64,000 nucleotides of DNA. Source: Edaphochlamys debaryana (lineage: Eukaryota > Chlorophyta > Chlorophyceae > Chlamydomonadales). The stretch covers positions 868,001-932,000 of the forward strand of contig JAEHOE010000014.1 of NCBI GenBank assembly GCA_016858145.1, in the 5' to 3' direction. Numbering within the stretch: the first letter of the stretch is position 1; the number at the start of each line of letters is the position of its first letter. The notes beneath the pieces are model-generated. The model was not told where the DNA came from. It did no database searches and saw nothing but the letters and a program-made list of their open reading frames with translations. This document shows, piece by piece, positions 34,934 to 46,400 of this stretch. Made by a program: the position numbers and the translations under genes.

Positions 34934-36022
34934 ATGCTCTGGCGGTGTGCGCCGCACGGCAGCAGCGGGTCAGAACTCCCCAGGCGCGACTGCCGTGCCA
35001 GCCCCCTCTCCGTGGTGCCTTCCCCCGCATCGCGAAACTCATCTTTGCCTTGTACACCGGGCGACGTGGAGGCGGTGACCGTTTTCGGGCTTCGGTTTCC
35101 GTCCAATGTCGATTCCAGCGCATTCGGTCTGGGCGCGCGAGGCCTGGTGCGGCCGCGCGTTTCCTCCCTGTCCGGATGTGAGCTTCCTGCTCCGGTGCCC
35201 AAGCGGGCTCGCATGATTGGCTGTGGCAGCGGCATGACGTCCGCATCACCGGCTGCTGCGGCCGAGCCCACGGTCCTCCACGCGTACCTGGAGTGGTCGG
35301 CGCCTTCTCCCTCCCCGTGCTCGTCCGCGAGCGTTCCGAGCGCCCCTGCACCGCGACAGGACGCATGTGGCGCCGCGGTTACGCGTGCCGTACGTCTCCA
35401 CGAGCTTTGCAGCTCGGCACCCGCGCTCGCCCCCACCCGAGCCGCCTGTGGCGCCTACCCGTCCGCCCCGCAGCCCCAGCCCCTCCTCAAACGCCTGAGC
35501 CTGCCGCCCGCGCCCGCCGCCGCCAGCCGCGCCGGCGACTGCTGCTCTTCCTGGGCCTGCGCCGCCGCCTGCCAGCCCTTCGCCCCCAGCCCCTACACCC
35601 CCCCTCTCCTCCGCTCCGGCCCCGACGCCCCCCGCGACCTCATCCACACCGTCTGCCGGGCCCTGGACCTCACGCCCGGCACCACCCTGCGCCTGGCGCT
35701 CCACATCTGGCGGCGCGTGGAGGGCATGGCGAGGCTGCTGGTGTCCGTGCGGCGCGTGCCGTGCGGCCCCGCGCTGGGCGCCGAGGAGGCCGTCGCAGGG
35801 GGGCGGCACGCCGAGTGCGCCTATGCGGTGGCGGCGGTGTGGGTGGCGTCCAAGCTGGAGGAGCGGCGGCGCGAGGTGCCGGTGGCGCCCACGCTGTGCA
35901 TCGCGGCGCGCACGTGCCCGGCCGTGCTCGCGGCCATGGAGCTCCGAGTCATGTCGTGGCTCGAGTGGGCGCCGTACGCGGGGTATGTGCACGAGGACGC
36001 GCACCTGCTGCAGGACCTGTGA
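34934..36022 (+). CDS. Cyclin-like protein, copy 1
   Basis: Single-exon ORF of 362 codons. The C-terminal third resembles a cyclin box: AYAVAAVWVASKLEE followed about 25 residues later by AVLAAMELRVMSWLEW, matching the helix pattern in which a kinase-binding fold ends with ME..VL..L.W. N-terminal 230 residues are Pro/Ala/Ser-rich with a basic PKRAR stretch that could be a nuclear signal. From about 35146 to the stop it is almost identical to the minus-strand gene at 40257-41309; upstream they differ. The frame is open further upstream without ATG, so the first ATG (34934) is used. Function as a cyclin is inferred from the box pattern only; the box is short, so the partner kinase and activity are unknown. 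Confidence 0.6.
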   Translation: MLWRCAPHGSSGSELPRRDCRASPLSVVPSPASRNSSLPCTPGDVEAVTVFGLRFPSNVDSSAFGLGARGLVRPRVSSLSGCELPAPVPKRARMIGCGSGMTSASPAAAAEPTVLHAYLEWSAPSPSPCSSASVPSAPAPRQDACGAAVTRAVRLHELCSSAPALAPTRAACGAYPSAPQPQPLLKRLSLPPAPAAASRAGDCCSSWACAAACQPFAPSPYTPPLLRSGPDAPRDLIHTVCRALDLTPGTTLRLALHIWRRVEGMARLLVSVRRVPCGPALGAEEAVAGGRHAECAYAVAAVWVASKLEERRREVPVAPTLCIAARTCPAVLAAMELRVMSWLEWAPYAGYVHEDAHLLQDL

Positions 36023-36381
36023 GGGCCTGGGGGTTTGTGCCGGGTATAAGGCCGCCGGTAGATTTCCGTACGAGCCGCTGACAAGGGTTGTGAGGGCAGT
36101 CGGTGGGCGGAAAGCAGGGGTTGCGCGCACTGTTTAAGGCAGGGAACATTGGCAACGGCTCTCACGGGGGCAGGTTTTATGCACGGGGGCGGCACGCACT
36201 GAACGCTTTAATGTGACGCAGCTTGGCAGGCGTCACAGCACGTGATGCGCTTTGACCGCTGCGCTAACTACGGAATGCGCTGACGCGCATAGCGAGTGCT
36301 GAGGTGAAGAGTAGGATGCTAGGAAGCTAGGATCCCTTGCAGCAGTTGTGTTTGACAGCTGGCTGTTCGGGCTGTAACCAG

Positions 36382-36399
36382 TTAGGGTTAGGGTTAGGG
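36382..36399 (+). repeat. Three TTAGGG units (interstitial telomere-like)
   Basis: Exactly three tandem TTAGGG hexamers. Some Chlamydomonadales lineages are reported to have TTAGGG telomeres instead of TTTTAGGG. Three units could also be chance. Confidence 0.6.
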
Positions 36400-38033
36400 T
36401 CAAGGTAGCGGTGCTGTGGTAGCTTACGATGACCCGCTCAGGCCTTTTGAGCGTGGCGCATGCATGCAGCGGCAAAGGGTGTACCAGTTTTGCGTAAGCC
36501 GTGTCGAGCATGACCCGACCTGTGTGGTGCGGCCCTACATCTGGGCGACCTAGACTGGAGTCACCTGAACTGCGTAGAGTAGACTCTTAGTAGACCCCTA
36601 GAAGTAGTTATCCCGCCTCGTAACGAACTGTGACTAGCAACCGCCTGCAATGGGGATTGCATGAGGGTGGTGGTTATTCCCTTGGTGGGGGGCTGCGGTG
36701 CCCAGCGCTGCTATGCTGTGGTCATGGAGTGGGGGCTGCGGTGGATTGAAATGCCGCTCGCCCACTCAAGCGTGTGGGCTAGGCGAGAGCGCATCTTGAC
36801 TTGGAGGTTACGTTTACGTACTTTCTTTCTCCGACAGAATTGGGATTCGTGTTTTGTATCTGTGCGGCCCGCATCGGTAGGGCCGCGGCCGGGCGCCCCG
36901 GCCAGGCATGGCCGCGTCGCGCGTTGGGGTTTCTTAAGGGCCAAGCTCTCCAGGGATGGTCTGGGCATCTTACTTCAGCCTTTCTCATGAAGCACTCACA
37001 GTGGCACAACACAGCCAATGCGGTGGGGTTGCGAGAGGAGGGAGGCCACGACGGCACCCGCCTGTAACTGTAACGGCGAACTTGTGATGAAATTGTCATG
37101 CTGCGCATTCAAGGGGCTCGTCCCCTGGGTGTCCGGCTTCCCTGTCTCTGCACCGAAAGCCGAGCAGCCAACGAGCAGATGGAACGCATCCCACCAAAAC
37201 GCGTCGCCACATTGCTCCCGTCTCCACTCAGCCCGCTCCCACCTCCAGAGTGCATGCAGGGCTCCAGCTCTTCGCTCGTCCACCGGCAGTCAGTCAAGAA
37301 CTGCAGCGCGACCTCAGCAATCCGCCTGACAGCGGGGGATAACCCAGCGTAGCATACCCTCACGTTGCATTGACCTCCTCTGCGCAGCCGTACTGGTCGC
37401 GCGCCCCCCGGCCCCCGGCTGGCTGGTCGCCCCGTCTTGCCCCTTTCTCCCTTACACAGGTCTTCCATGCTCCTCCGGCGGCTCTGGGGTGTGCTAGTGG
37501 CTCCGCTGCTTGCTTCACCATGCGAGCATGCGCCTTCGACGAAGTTCCTGACGCCTCTTTCGCCTTGCTGCGGCGGTTCTTCCGTCACCTACAGGTCTGT
37601 ATACGTGTGGTTCGCTCGGGTCGGGATACCTTGCGAGCCGCCGGAGAGCTGAGCGTCAAGGCCGGTGACCGCCCATTGTCCACGGCCCCAAAGGTACTCG
37701 AAGGTAACATGCACTCTCCGTGCTGGGGTCCTCCTGGGCGGAACAACTTTGCTTGTTGCTTACTTACCCTGTCGCATCCGGCTGGTGGGCCAGACCCGGT
37801 TAGTTGCACGTTGCATTAACCCGTAGCCAGGGCCTAGGCAGCTAGACTCGCCCGGACACGGCCCGTGGCATCCATGGCCCCCGATGCCGTGGGCGCGGCC
37901 CCTCCACCGCCGACTGCTGCCTGAGTGCCTGGCTCCACACCGCAGGCCATGTGCGAGAGAGAGGTTACACAGCTGATACGCAGCTGATACGCAGCTGATG
38001 GCCTGACGCCCCGCTGGTGCAAGGGGGCTGACA

Positions 38034-38390
38034 TTGAGTTCCTGGAAGGAGGCGGCTGGATGCGGTACGGGTTCTGACCTGGCCTTGGTTGCGGAGGGTG
38101 TGGACCAGAGGGTCTGGGATGTGGTGTGTCTTGCAGCCACCACAGCCATGGAGAAGGGACGCCGATATCTGTACGCGACAAGGGAGAATGGGAACCGTCT
38201 CGGGGTGCTGAACAGAGGACGTGTGCTGGTGTCAGCTGAGTTCTGGGGGGCGCTTCACTCCTTTGCTGCGCTCAGGCCACCAAGAGGTTGGGAGACATTA
38301 CCGGCGGACCACCCTTTCTTGCGAGTCTCTGATGGTAGATTGTCTGTGCAGGAGCCCCCAGGCGTCCTGGCATTGATTGACGATGACTAA
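38034..38390 (+). CDS. Hypothetical protein, possible 3' terminal exon
   Basis: Open for 118 codons to TGA... in a lower-GC stretch; includes WDVVCLAATTAMEKGRR and LGVLNRGRVLVSAEFWGAL, a more protein-like composition than nearby chance ORFs, and ends LALIDDD before TAA at 38388. It has no ATG at the start (TTG); the first in-frame ATG is at 38148, so if real it is the last exon of a spliced gene with an acceptor near 38022-38045. No family recognised. An upstream ORF at 37519-37700 could belong to the same gene. Confidence 0.3.
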   Translation: MSSWKEAAGCGTGSDLALVAEGVDQRVWDVVCLAATTAMEKGRRYLYATRENGNRLGVLNRGRVLVSAEFWGALHSFAALRPPRGWETLPADHPFLRVSDGRLSVQEPPGVLALIDDD

Positions 38391-38505
38391 AGACACGGCG
38401 GTAGAATGATGAGGGGGGTTCTACGGGCCCGGCCCTAGCAACGCGGCGTGACGACCGAAAGTTTGCCACGTTGCATGGGTGTCGGTGTGCAGGTGGCACA
38501 CCCAG

Positions 38506-38933
38506 TAGGTGGCGCTCTCGCTCAACCCCTCCCTCTCTGGAGGCGGTTCCTACTGTAACCATCGCATCCTTGGTTGCACAGGAAAGCTTTGTTGCAGGCG
38601 TGAGCCCGCGGGCTGTGCCGAGGTGCTGTCAAGCACGTTTGGGCACAGGTGTAACTCACTCACTCACTCACACAGGCTGATGGGGGTGGGGGCGTCCAGG
38701 CACGCATTAAGTTACGGAGGCCCGAAGCCGGAGGCCCGAAGCGCTTTGCGAAGCCAACGCGCCGAAAGCTAGGTGCCGGAGCGTGCCCCGTCCGGTCACG
38801 GGCAAGGAGGCGCACGGACGGTACAGACTGCAGGCACTAGCAGGCAGCCGCTGAAGCCCCGCACGCTCAGGATGCAATGGTTACAGCAGGAACCGCCTCC
38901 AGAAGGGGGGGGGTTGATCGAGAGCGCCACCTA
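38506..38933. repeat. 65-bp inverted repeat pair, 300-bp spacer
   Basis: 38506-38570 and 38869-38933 are reverse complements with about ten differences (shared core GGAGGCGGTTCCT). Could be the ends of a foldback or MITE-like element. Confidence 0.8.
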
Positions 38934-40256
38934 CGCTCAGGGTCCAGGAGCAGTGGAGTACTTGTTCGGGAGCAAAAGCTCCTCCAGACGGTTCGGTGGG
39001 CTTGGCATTCCCGAGGTTGCAGAGACTGAGCCGAGGTAGACGCAGGGGGGGGGGGGTACGAGGGGAGCGACGAAGCGACACGGAGGGCACGGGGTACGCG
39101 TGCGAGGAGATCATCCATACGGGTTAACATCCGTCGAGCGTCCCCCTCATGAGGTAGAGGACGTGTACCATTGACCACTAGCTCCCCATACCGTCGTTGG
39201 AGCGTTGGGGTGTTGGCAGCCTAGCCCTTGACCCCCCCCTGCAAGTAACCCTGGGGTACTCATACTTAGCTAGGCATAATTGCCAGTACGTAAAGAAGAC
39301 TTGAGCAGGCCGCAGCAACGATGCACCTACCCAAACAGCAACCCGGAAGGTGACCGCAAGATCCCACAACTGCCAGTCCCTGCCACAAGGGAGCTCCACG
39401 ATCGAAGCCAAGCTTTGTGGCAGGCGCAGACAGCGTCTAGCCGTTAATTTGCAGTTCAAGAGAGTCAGACCGTAAAGGATGAAATGCGTTGCCGACAGTC
39501 TCATTCTTGCACCGAGGAAACAACTCCAGCGGCTGCTGCTTCCCCAGCCGCCGCCGCACAATACAATACGTGTACACGGCACCCCACTGGACGCCGGACA
39601 CCGCCCGCAGAGGACGAGGGAGGACCCACGAGCCTCGGAACAACCGCACGATCGTAAAACAGGGACCCGGTGACTGGGATGCCTAGCAAACTGCCGGGGC
39701 GCCCCGGCCGTTTCAGCAGTGCCCAGACCAGTCCGACACACACAAGGGTCAACCAGGGAGTAAAGGGGCCTTTATACGCAAAACAGGCGGCGTCCGCCTT
39801 ACCCCTGCGGCCTGCGGCCGCGTCACAAAATCAGCACTTATAGCCAGCGCCGTTGATGCTCGCAGTTCAGCTCGTCTGTCATTGTAATAAGGCAGGGCGG
39901 CAACGCCGGGGCGGTGTCATTGCACCTGCGCCTGCCGTCAGTACTACTCAGGCCGAGGGGAAGTAGCCGGCGCCAGTGTGAAGGGGCACGGCACCTTTCC
40001 CTCACGCCGCACGATAATCCCACGCACAAGGCGCATCAACACGAACAAAACTCTCCTGCCTAACCTGCTCTAAAGCCCGCTCCCACTTTCGTAAGTGTGA
40101 TGCACATGCCTCTAGCCTTCCCTGCGCTCTCCTCCTCTAGACTGCGTTTCTCTCTGCTCGTCCTCAGCCGTTTAACCAGGAGGGGCCACTCTCGCCGCCC
40201 TTGCGGCCAGCCTCACTGGAACGATCCCCATCTCCTCGGGCCAAACCCTCCAGGTC

Positions 40257-41309
40257 TCAAAAATCCTGCAGCAGGTGCGCGTCCTCGTGCACATAACCCG
40301 CGTACGGTGCCCACTCGAGCCACGACATGACTCGGAGCTCCATGGCCGCGAGCACGGCCGGGCACGTGCGCGCCGCGATGCACAGCGTGGGCGCCACCGG
40401 CACCTCGCGCCGCCGCTCCTCCAGCTTGGACGCCACCCACACCGCCGCCACCGCATAGGCGCACTCGGCGTGCCGCCCCCCTGCGACGGCCTCCTCGGCG
40501 CCCAGCGCGGGGCCGCACGGCACGCGCCGCACGGACACCAGCAGCCTCGCCATGCCCTCCACGCGCCGCCAGATGTGGAGCGCCAGGCGCAGGGTGGTGC
40601 CGGGCGTGAGGTCCAGGGCCCGGCAGACGGTGTGGATGAGGTCGCGGGGGGCGTCGGGGCCGGAGCGGAGGAGAGGGGGGGTGTAGGGGCTGGGGGCGAA
40701 GGGCTGGCAGGCGGCGGCGCAGGCCCAGGAAGAGCAGCAGTCGCCGGCGCGGCTGGCGGCGGCGGGCGCGGGCGGCAGGCTCAGGCGTTTGAGGAGGGGC
40801 TGGGGCTGCGGGGCGGACGGGTAGGCGCCACAGGCGGCTCGGGTGGGGGCGAGCGCGGGTGCCGAGCTGCAAAGCTCGTGGAGACGTACGGCACGCGTAA
40901 CCGCGGCGCCACATGCGTCCTGTCGCGGTGCGGGGGCGCTCGGAACGCTCCCGGACGAGCACGGGGAGGGAGAAGGCGCCGACCACTCCAGGTATGCGTG
41001 AAGGACCGTGGGCTCGGCCGCAGCAGCCGGTGATGCGGACGTCATGCCGCTGCCACAGCCAATCAGGCGAGCCCGCTTGGGCGCCGGAGCAGAAAGCTCA
41101 CATCCGGACAGGGACGAAACGCGCGGCTGCACTTGGCGAGGCGCGCGAAGGTCCCAACCGGTGGCGAACATCCCGTCTGGGAGTCGCTTTGCACTTGGCA
41201 TGATTGCTAGGCGCTTTGGTGTATCGGGCGCCTCCGGTGATAGGCTGCACGGGTAGGGGCTCGACTCAAGCCAGCTGCTCCCGTTCGAACACGATGCGAC
41301 GTCGGCCAT
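40257..41309 (-). CDS. Cyclin-like protein, copy 2
   Basis: Single exon, 350 aa, true ATG at 41309. From RVSSLSGCEL to the last residues it is nearly identical to copy 1, including the cyclin-box-like AYAVAAVWVASKLEE and AMELRVMSWLEW. It ends HLLQDF where copy 1 ends HLLQDL. The first 45 residues (MADVASCSNGSSWLESSPYP...) are unrelated to copy 1. Homology covers little beyond the CDS (about 40260-41136), so the duplicated block is about 0.88 kb and swapped or captured a different 5' end. A TATAAAAG box lies about 215 nt upstream on the same strand. Confidence 0.62.
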   Translation of the reverse strand: MADVASCSNGSSWLESSPYPCSLSPEAPDTPKRLAIMPSAKRLPDGMFATGWDLRAPRQVQPRVSSLSGCELSAPAPKRARLIGCGSGMTSASPAAAAEPTVLHAYLEWSAPSPSPCSSGSVPSAPAPRQDACGAAVTRAVRLHELCSSAPALAPTRAACGAYPSAPQPQPLLKRLSLPPAPAAASRAGDCCSSWACAAACQPFAPSPYTPPLLRSGPDAPRDLIHTVCRALDLTPGTTLRLALHIWRRVEGMARLLVSVRRVPCGPALGAEEAVAGGRHAECAYAVAAVWVASKLEERRREVPVAPTLCIAARTCPAVLAAMELRVMSWLEWAPYAGYVHEDAHLLQDF

Positions 41310-43459
41310 GTCCGCAGCTCCGCGCTCGGGGTTTTTAGCAGGCGCGCCTGCGGGTTCAGGAGGACGTGTGGGAAGGTAGGTAGGATTAGTGGTGACTGGG
41401 CAGAACCCACGCGGCAGAAGCCGCGCCTTGGCAGGTGGAAGTTAAGACCGTAAGCCGGAACTGCCGCGCAACTGATGTGCCTGAGCGCCGCGCCGCGCGC
41501 CACATCAGGGAAGACAGCGCCCTTTTATACAAGCGAGGCTCAGGGGCTGGCGGTAAACCCAGGTGGTGTTCTCGTTCATGGAATGGGCGACCAGCCGGAC
41601 TAAGATGACGGGCGCAGCCCGTCCCCTCAGCCGGGTAGATGTGCTAGAAGCTTACCTAAGCAGCCTGGCCGACAAGGGCGTCGGGGGCCCCCGGGCGTCG
41701 GTGGGGATGCGAAGGCCGAAACGACGACTGGAAGCGCCACGCACAGACTTCGCCCGCTATTCCAACTGAGACTACAGATGTAGACCCTGAGCTGGAGCGA
41801 GGTGGGCTCGCGAGGTACTTCTGGGGACACGGAAAAGAGCCTGTGCCAAGTCGTAGCGTTTAACCAGTAGAGTCCAACAAGCATGAAGTGCGTAGTCGAG
41901 GTGATTGCGTTGCAGTAGGCTGGTCAGGAGAGTAGCGTCAAGAGCTCAGGAGACTCGAGCGAGGAGTGTACAACCCCGCCGTACCTCGGCAAAGACAACC
42001 TTGACGCACCCTGTTGTCTTTCCAGTGCTTGTAGAGAGTGTTCGACGCTATGTAGGTGCAACGAGGGACAGCGGTGAGTTGCCGCGTGCCAGACGGACTG
42101 ATGCTAGTTATGCACAAACGTATATAGGTAGTGTATGCCTCGCTCTACCATCTAAGCTGGTGCATCCTAGCTGGAGGTGTGGGGGGCGCGAGACCGTCGC
42201 TGGAGACCGTCGTTGGACCTCTTCTTGCCACGCTGTATAGAGGAGAGCGAAACCAAATGATCGAGCAGAGCACAAGGGGCGTTCCTTCAAGTCGGCAGTG
42301 GCACACTGCGAACGGCATTACGACTGCACTATTTTCCCCGCCAATCTGCAAAACTCCCAGCAGTGCATAGTGCAGACGGAGCTAACTGCATGTTCATTTC
42401 GGCGTTCTGTGACGCACACCAGTAGAGGTTCGCCCGCCGACGTTTCAGCTGGATCGACTTTATTCCTGTGACAGGCTGTGACTTGGGTCGAACCCTCTAC
42501 ATTTCTGCCGCAACATCATCCTGCTCAATCTGCACTGGATAACTGTGCCGGATTGCAACTCCGCGGCCCGTCAGTCCGCGGTCGCAAATGCCGCTCCAGT
42601 GCGCGTGAAACGCCGGGAGCCGCAGGCTCCTGAGACGCCAAAGACTTTCAAGTGCCACAGCTGAAAGATCGGCAGCTCGCAACCTGCTCATGCGACCACG
42701 CAGTGCACTGCCCGGGCAGCTTCACATGTACGGCTCCCTACCCAGAAGGACCTGACTCTAGCGGCAGACCCCTCATGACTGCAGCCGACTCCTGGCGACT
42801 GTACAAAGGGCTCTAAGGAGCTATCCGGACCTGGGAGGGTGGCCTCCAGCACGCCGCCAAACGTTGGCGATGTGAGCTCCCGCAAGGTCGACAATGATGC
42901 GTGCCTTTGGCACACGCGGCCCAGCGCGCGCTGCTCGGCCCCTTACACACAAGCAGCGAACCTTACAAAACCCATATAGCGGTGAAGGTGTACCCCACGA
43001 TGTGCCCCGCACATCGTGCCTGCATAACTCCGCGGACTGACTTCGCACTCCAGCACCGTCCTCCCTCGGCGCTTCTCGGCAGCCGCACTGTACTGCGTTG
43101 CCGCCACCTCAGGTCTACCTTCCCTCTACCTTCCCTCACAAACTTCAAACCCCATAGATGCCCCCTCAGCTACCTAATCCTCGTTCGCGCACGCGCGGTC
43201 AGCGCCCGGCGGACACTGCGAAAGCCGCCATGCCAACGGTACCGGAACGTCCTGCCATGCGCCCCCACCGTTGCCCCTGCGCCCTGCCCCTCTCCACCCA
43301 CGCCGTTCCCCAAACACCCTGCCCCAGCGCCAGGGGGCCCTTGATCTCCCTCCGCGGGCAGGCGCAGGGGCAGGGCCCTCGCACCAACCCACATGCGCCG
43401 GCAGCGCCAAAGCCATGCGTGGGCGCAGGCACAAGTGCAGGCGCAGGGGCAGGGCGAGG
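41310..43459. other. Intergenic region, no gene recognised
   Basis: Between cyclin-like copy 2 and the MgtE 3' end. TTACA (minus-strand TGTAA) at about 42942 and 42964 could be the transporter poly(A) signal. ORFs lack recognisable motifs. Confidence 0.45.
41522..41529 (-). promoter_or_regulatory. Candidate TATA box for cyclin-like copy 2
   Basis: TATAAAAG on the minus strand, about 215 nt upstream of the ATG at 41309. No equivalent was noticed before copy 1. Confidence 0.45.
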
Positions 43460-46400
43460 CTAGGCCCCCTTGCCCTTGACGCCGCCCCGCCCTCTCCCCC
43501 CCAGCGGTGGCGGCGGCGACAGGATCTTCCTCAACGCGTCCTTGACGGCCTTGCCCGCCTGGGCCGCCGCGCCGCTGCCTGCCGCCGCCGCCGCCGTCGC
43601 CGCCGCCACGCCTTTACTGCCTGCCGCCGTCGCGGCCTTGGTGGCGGCCGCCGCCGCCGCCGGAGCCACCGCCGCGGCTACGCCGGTGGCGGCGTGTGCC
43701 ACTGCCGCATGGGAGCTGTGGGGCGGAAGGGGCGGAGGGGCAAGGAGCAGGGAAGGCAGGGGGTAGTCGTAGATAAGAACATGGGATTTCGAGGTAGGTT
43801 AACCGGCAGCTAGGCCCCCCTCCCCGTATTCTCCCTACCCCCCCCCTTCACCAATCCAGGGACTTCAGCCCACCCATGCCCCTGCCTCACCGGCTCCCTG
43901 CAGCCGCCGCTCCAGTATGCCCTCTCGATACAGAGTCATGGCCCCACGCGTGGCCCCCCATCGTAACCCCTTACCCGCGCCCCCCCCCCCAAACACACCA
44001 GCCCGTTGCTACGCGGAGCTAAGTTACACCTTCGGAGTCTCGCTGGGCTTTCGGCTTGCTGACGGTTTCCTCGTTGCCTAACACACAGCCCCTCCCTCGA
44101 GCCCCGGTTCGCATCCAGCTCACTGCCGGCCAGTGGCGATCACTGACTGCCCCGTTGGAACACACATGGCACCCCCCCCCGCCCTTGCACCTCTTCCCCC
44201 TTGCGACCCGCCCTTGGGACCCGCCCTTACTAAGGGCCTTAGGACCCGCCCTCCCTAAGGCGTGCGCACCTGACGTCTAAGAACAGTTCCCCGATATAGA
44301 AGTATATAACTGTCGTAAAGGAAGGGTAAAAGGCAGCGAGCAAGATGGGGTGTTATAAGGCGGCGATGAGACTGGACTGGACTGGACTACCCGGACGAGT
44401 TTGCCGCTTGGCAAGGCATTCCGTCCGCTACGGTGTTGCCCATCCTGCCTTCTTCATACCTTTCGCCCCTCCCCGTTTCCCCCCGCGTGCCTCTTCTCTT
44501 TGGCTAGCTGCTGTCCCGCTTGGCTCCCTTGCCTCCCCGCCTCCTGCCTCCCCTCCCCGCCTCCTGCCCAACCGCCCTCTAGCCTCCCCCCTCCAAGCCC
44601 CCCCCCCTCGGTGACCCACTCAGGCCCGTGGCGTCCACGATGGTGGTCATGAGCGGCACCGACGTCACCGCGGGGTCCAGCCTGGGGCGGGGCGGGGTGG
44701 GGTGGGGTGGGGTGGGGGGCAGCGTGTGGGGGGAGGGGGTGCAGGGGGGGGAGTGCGTGGGGGGGCAGAGCGTGGGGGAGCAGGGGGTAACTCGCCTTGC
44801 AGAGCAGCGTGGAAGTCCGCTGTGGAAATGTGCAGGCGGCCCCCGGGCCCCGCCTACAACCCTGCCCCCTCAGCTGCAGCTCCCCCTCCTCAGCCTCCTG
44901 CCTCCTGCCTCGCATCTCGCAGGCACCCCTCCTGAAGCTCCTGACGGCCACCCGCACGCTCCCCCCCCACCCCGCTCACTTGAACCGGTCCGCCAGCAGC
45001 GTCAGCACCGCGCCCACCAGGTTAGCCCACATGCTGATGATCTGTAGTAACGATGGGCATGCGGCAAACAGTACGGAAACTGTACGGCAACAGTACGGCA
45101 AGTGTGCACTGCAGCAGGGGCGGGCCCCGCGCCGCGCAAGCCTCTCAGGGCCTCAGCCGGTCCCTCCCGCATCCGCGTCGCCAGCTCGACGGCGAGCATG
45201 CCAAGCCCTCGCAACCCCCCAGAGGCGGTCCACCCTCCACATCGTTGATGTTCTCCACCCCGCACATCTAGCCCCACCGCCGCCCCCGTTCCCTCACGTC
45301 CCAACCTTTCCCCACTCATCCACTCCCCCATGCTCACGGGTAGTGCCACACCGACTGTGAGGCCGACCTGCGGGGTAGTGGCAGCGAGAGGCGGAAGATG
45401 GTCCGGTGCTGCTAGGTTTTCCCGGGCTCAGGCGTCCGGACGGAGATAGCGTCCGGTCCCTGCTATCGGAAACCCCTCCTGTTGATATCGCCGCGCTTCA
45501 CAGGACTCTGCCAACCGTCCGGCCTTGTCCATTCCTGCTGTCTGTCCGGCCCTGTCTGATTCTGTTCGGTCCCCTCCCGCCCTGTCCGGCCCTGTCCGGC
45601 CCTGCCCGGTCCTGTCCGGTCCCGTCCGGTCCTGTCCGGTCCTGTCCGGCCCCACCTTGAGCCCCAGGTCGGGCCAGACCATGGAGACCAGAATGATGCA
45701 GGCCCCGATGACGCCGCCTGTGCGGGCGGGGGAGCACGTGGGGGTTACGATAGGCGTGCAAGGTCAGAGCTCCCGCTCTCTGCTCAAGGGGGATAGCTTC
45801 TCGTGCCTGCCACCCCCTCCCGGCGAGCGCATTCCCCTCGCTCTGCCCCACCCACCCACTCCCGTCCCACGCATGTCCGTGCTCCTACGCTCCTGACCGG
45901 ACCGGACTGCTCACCCGCAGCTCCCCACCGGCAACCCCTTGCTCTGAGCCCCCCCCGCCCCCGCTACCCGCTTCCCCGCGGCCCTGCCCCGCCCTCTCAA
46001 CCCCTGCAATCTCCACGTTCCCCTCCTCCCCCCGCGGCCCCTCAGGCCCCCCCCCCACCGCCCCCCTGGCCCACCCATGAGCGCCCCAGCCACCGACTCC
46101 TTGACCACGGTCCGCAGCATGTCCCGCTGGCTGATCTGGCGCAGAGCCAGCGCCCTGCAGCCGAGGGATTGGGGGAGGGGCGGGTTGGCGATGGGCGAGG
46201 CGTGCGGGCGGGCGTGCGGCGTCCAATGGCGCGAGTGACGTGGCGTCACCCAGTCTCAACTACGCCCCCTTCGCCCGGCCGTGCCCCCTTCGTCGGCCTC
46301 ATGCACTGGCTGACTGTCCCTGCTAAAACCAGCGGGCCCGGGCCCAGTGGCAGAGAGCCCCTGCCCCTGCCCTTGCCCCTGCCCTCGCTCCATGCTGTGG

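Larger units (their letters stand above)
36023..40256. other. Region between the two inverted cyclin-like genes
   Basis: 4.2 kb with lower GC than the flanking genes, a short TTAGGG run, a weak hypothetical ORF at 38034-38390 and a 65-bp inverted repeat pair at 38506/38933. A TGTAA at about 36373 may be the poly(A) signal of cyclin copy 1. Confidence 0.5.

Noticed and set aside
34808..36022. 404-codon version of cyclin-like copy 1
   Set aside because: It begins at TTG; the first ATG in frame is at 34934 and copy 2 has an unrelated N-terminus, so the extra residues are unsupported.
39178..39741. 187-codon minus-strand ORF between the cyclin-like genes
   Set aside because: No motif, Cys/Arg/Leu-rich composition and no supporting splice structure; considered chance, though lower GC makes it slightly less certain.
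40275..41033. 252-codon ORF antisense to cyclin-like copy 2
   Set aside because: Gly/Arg/His-rich mirror of the real frame; the same shadow appears opposite copy 1.
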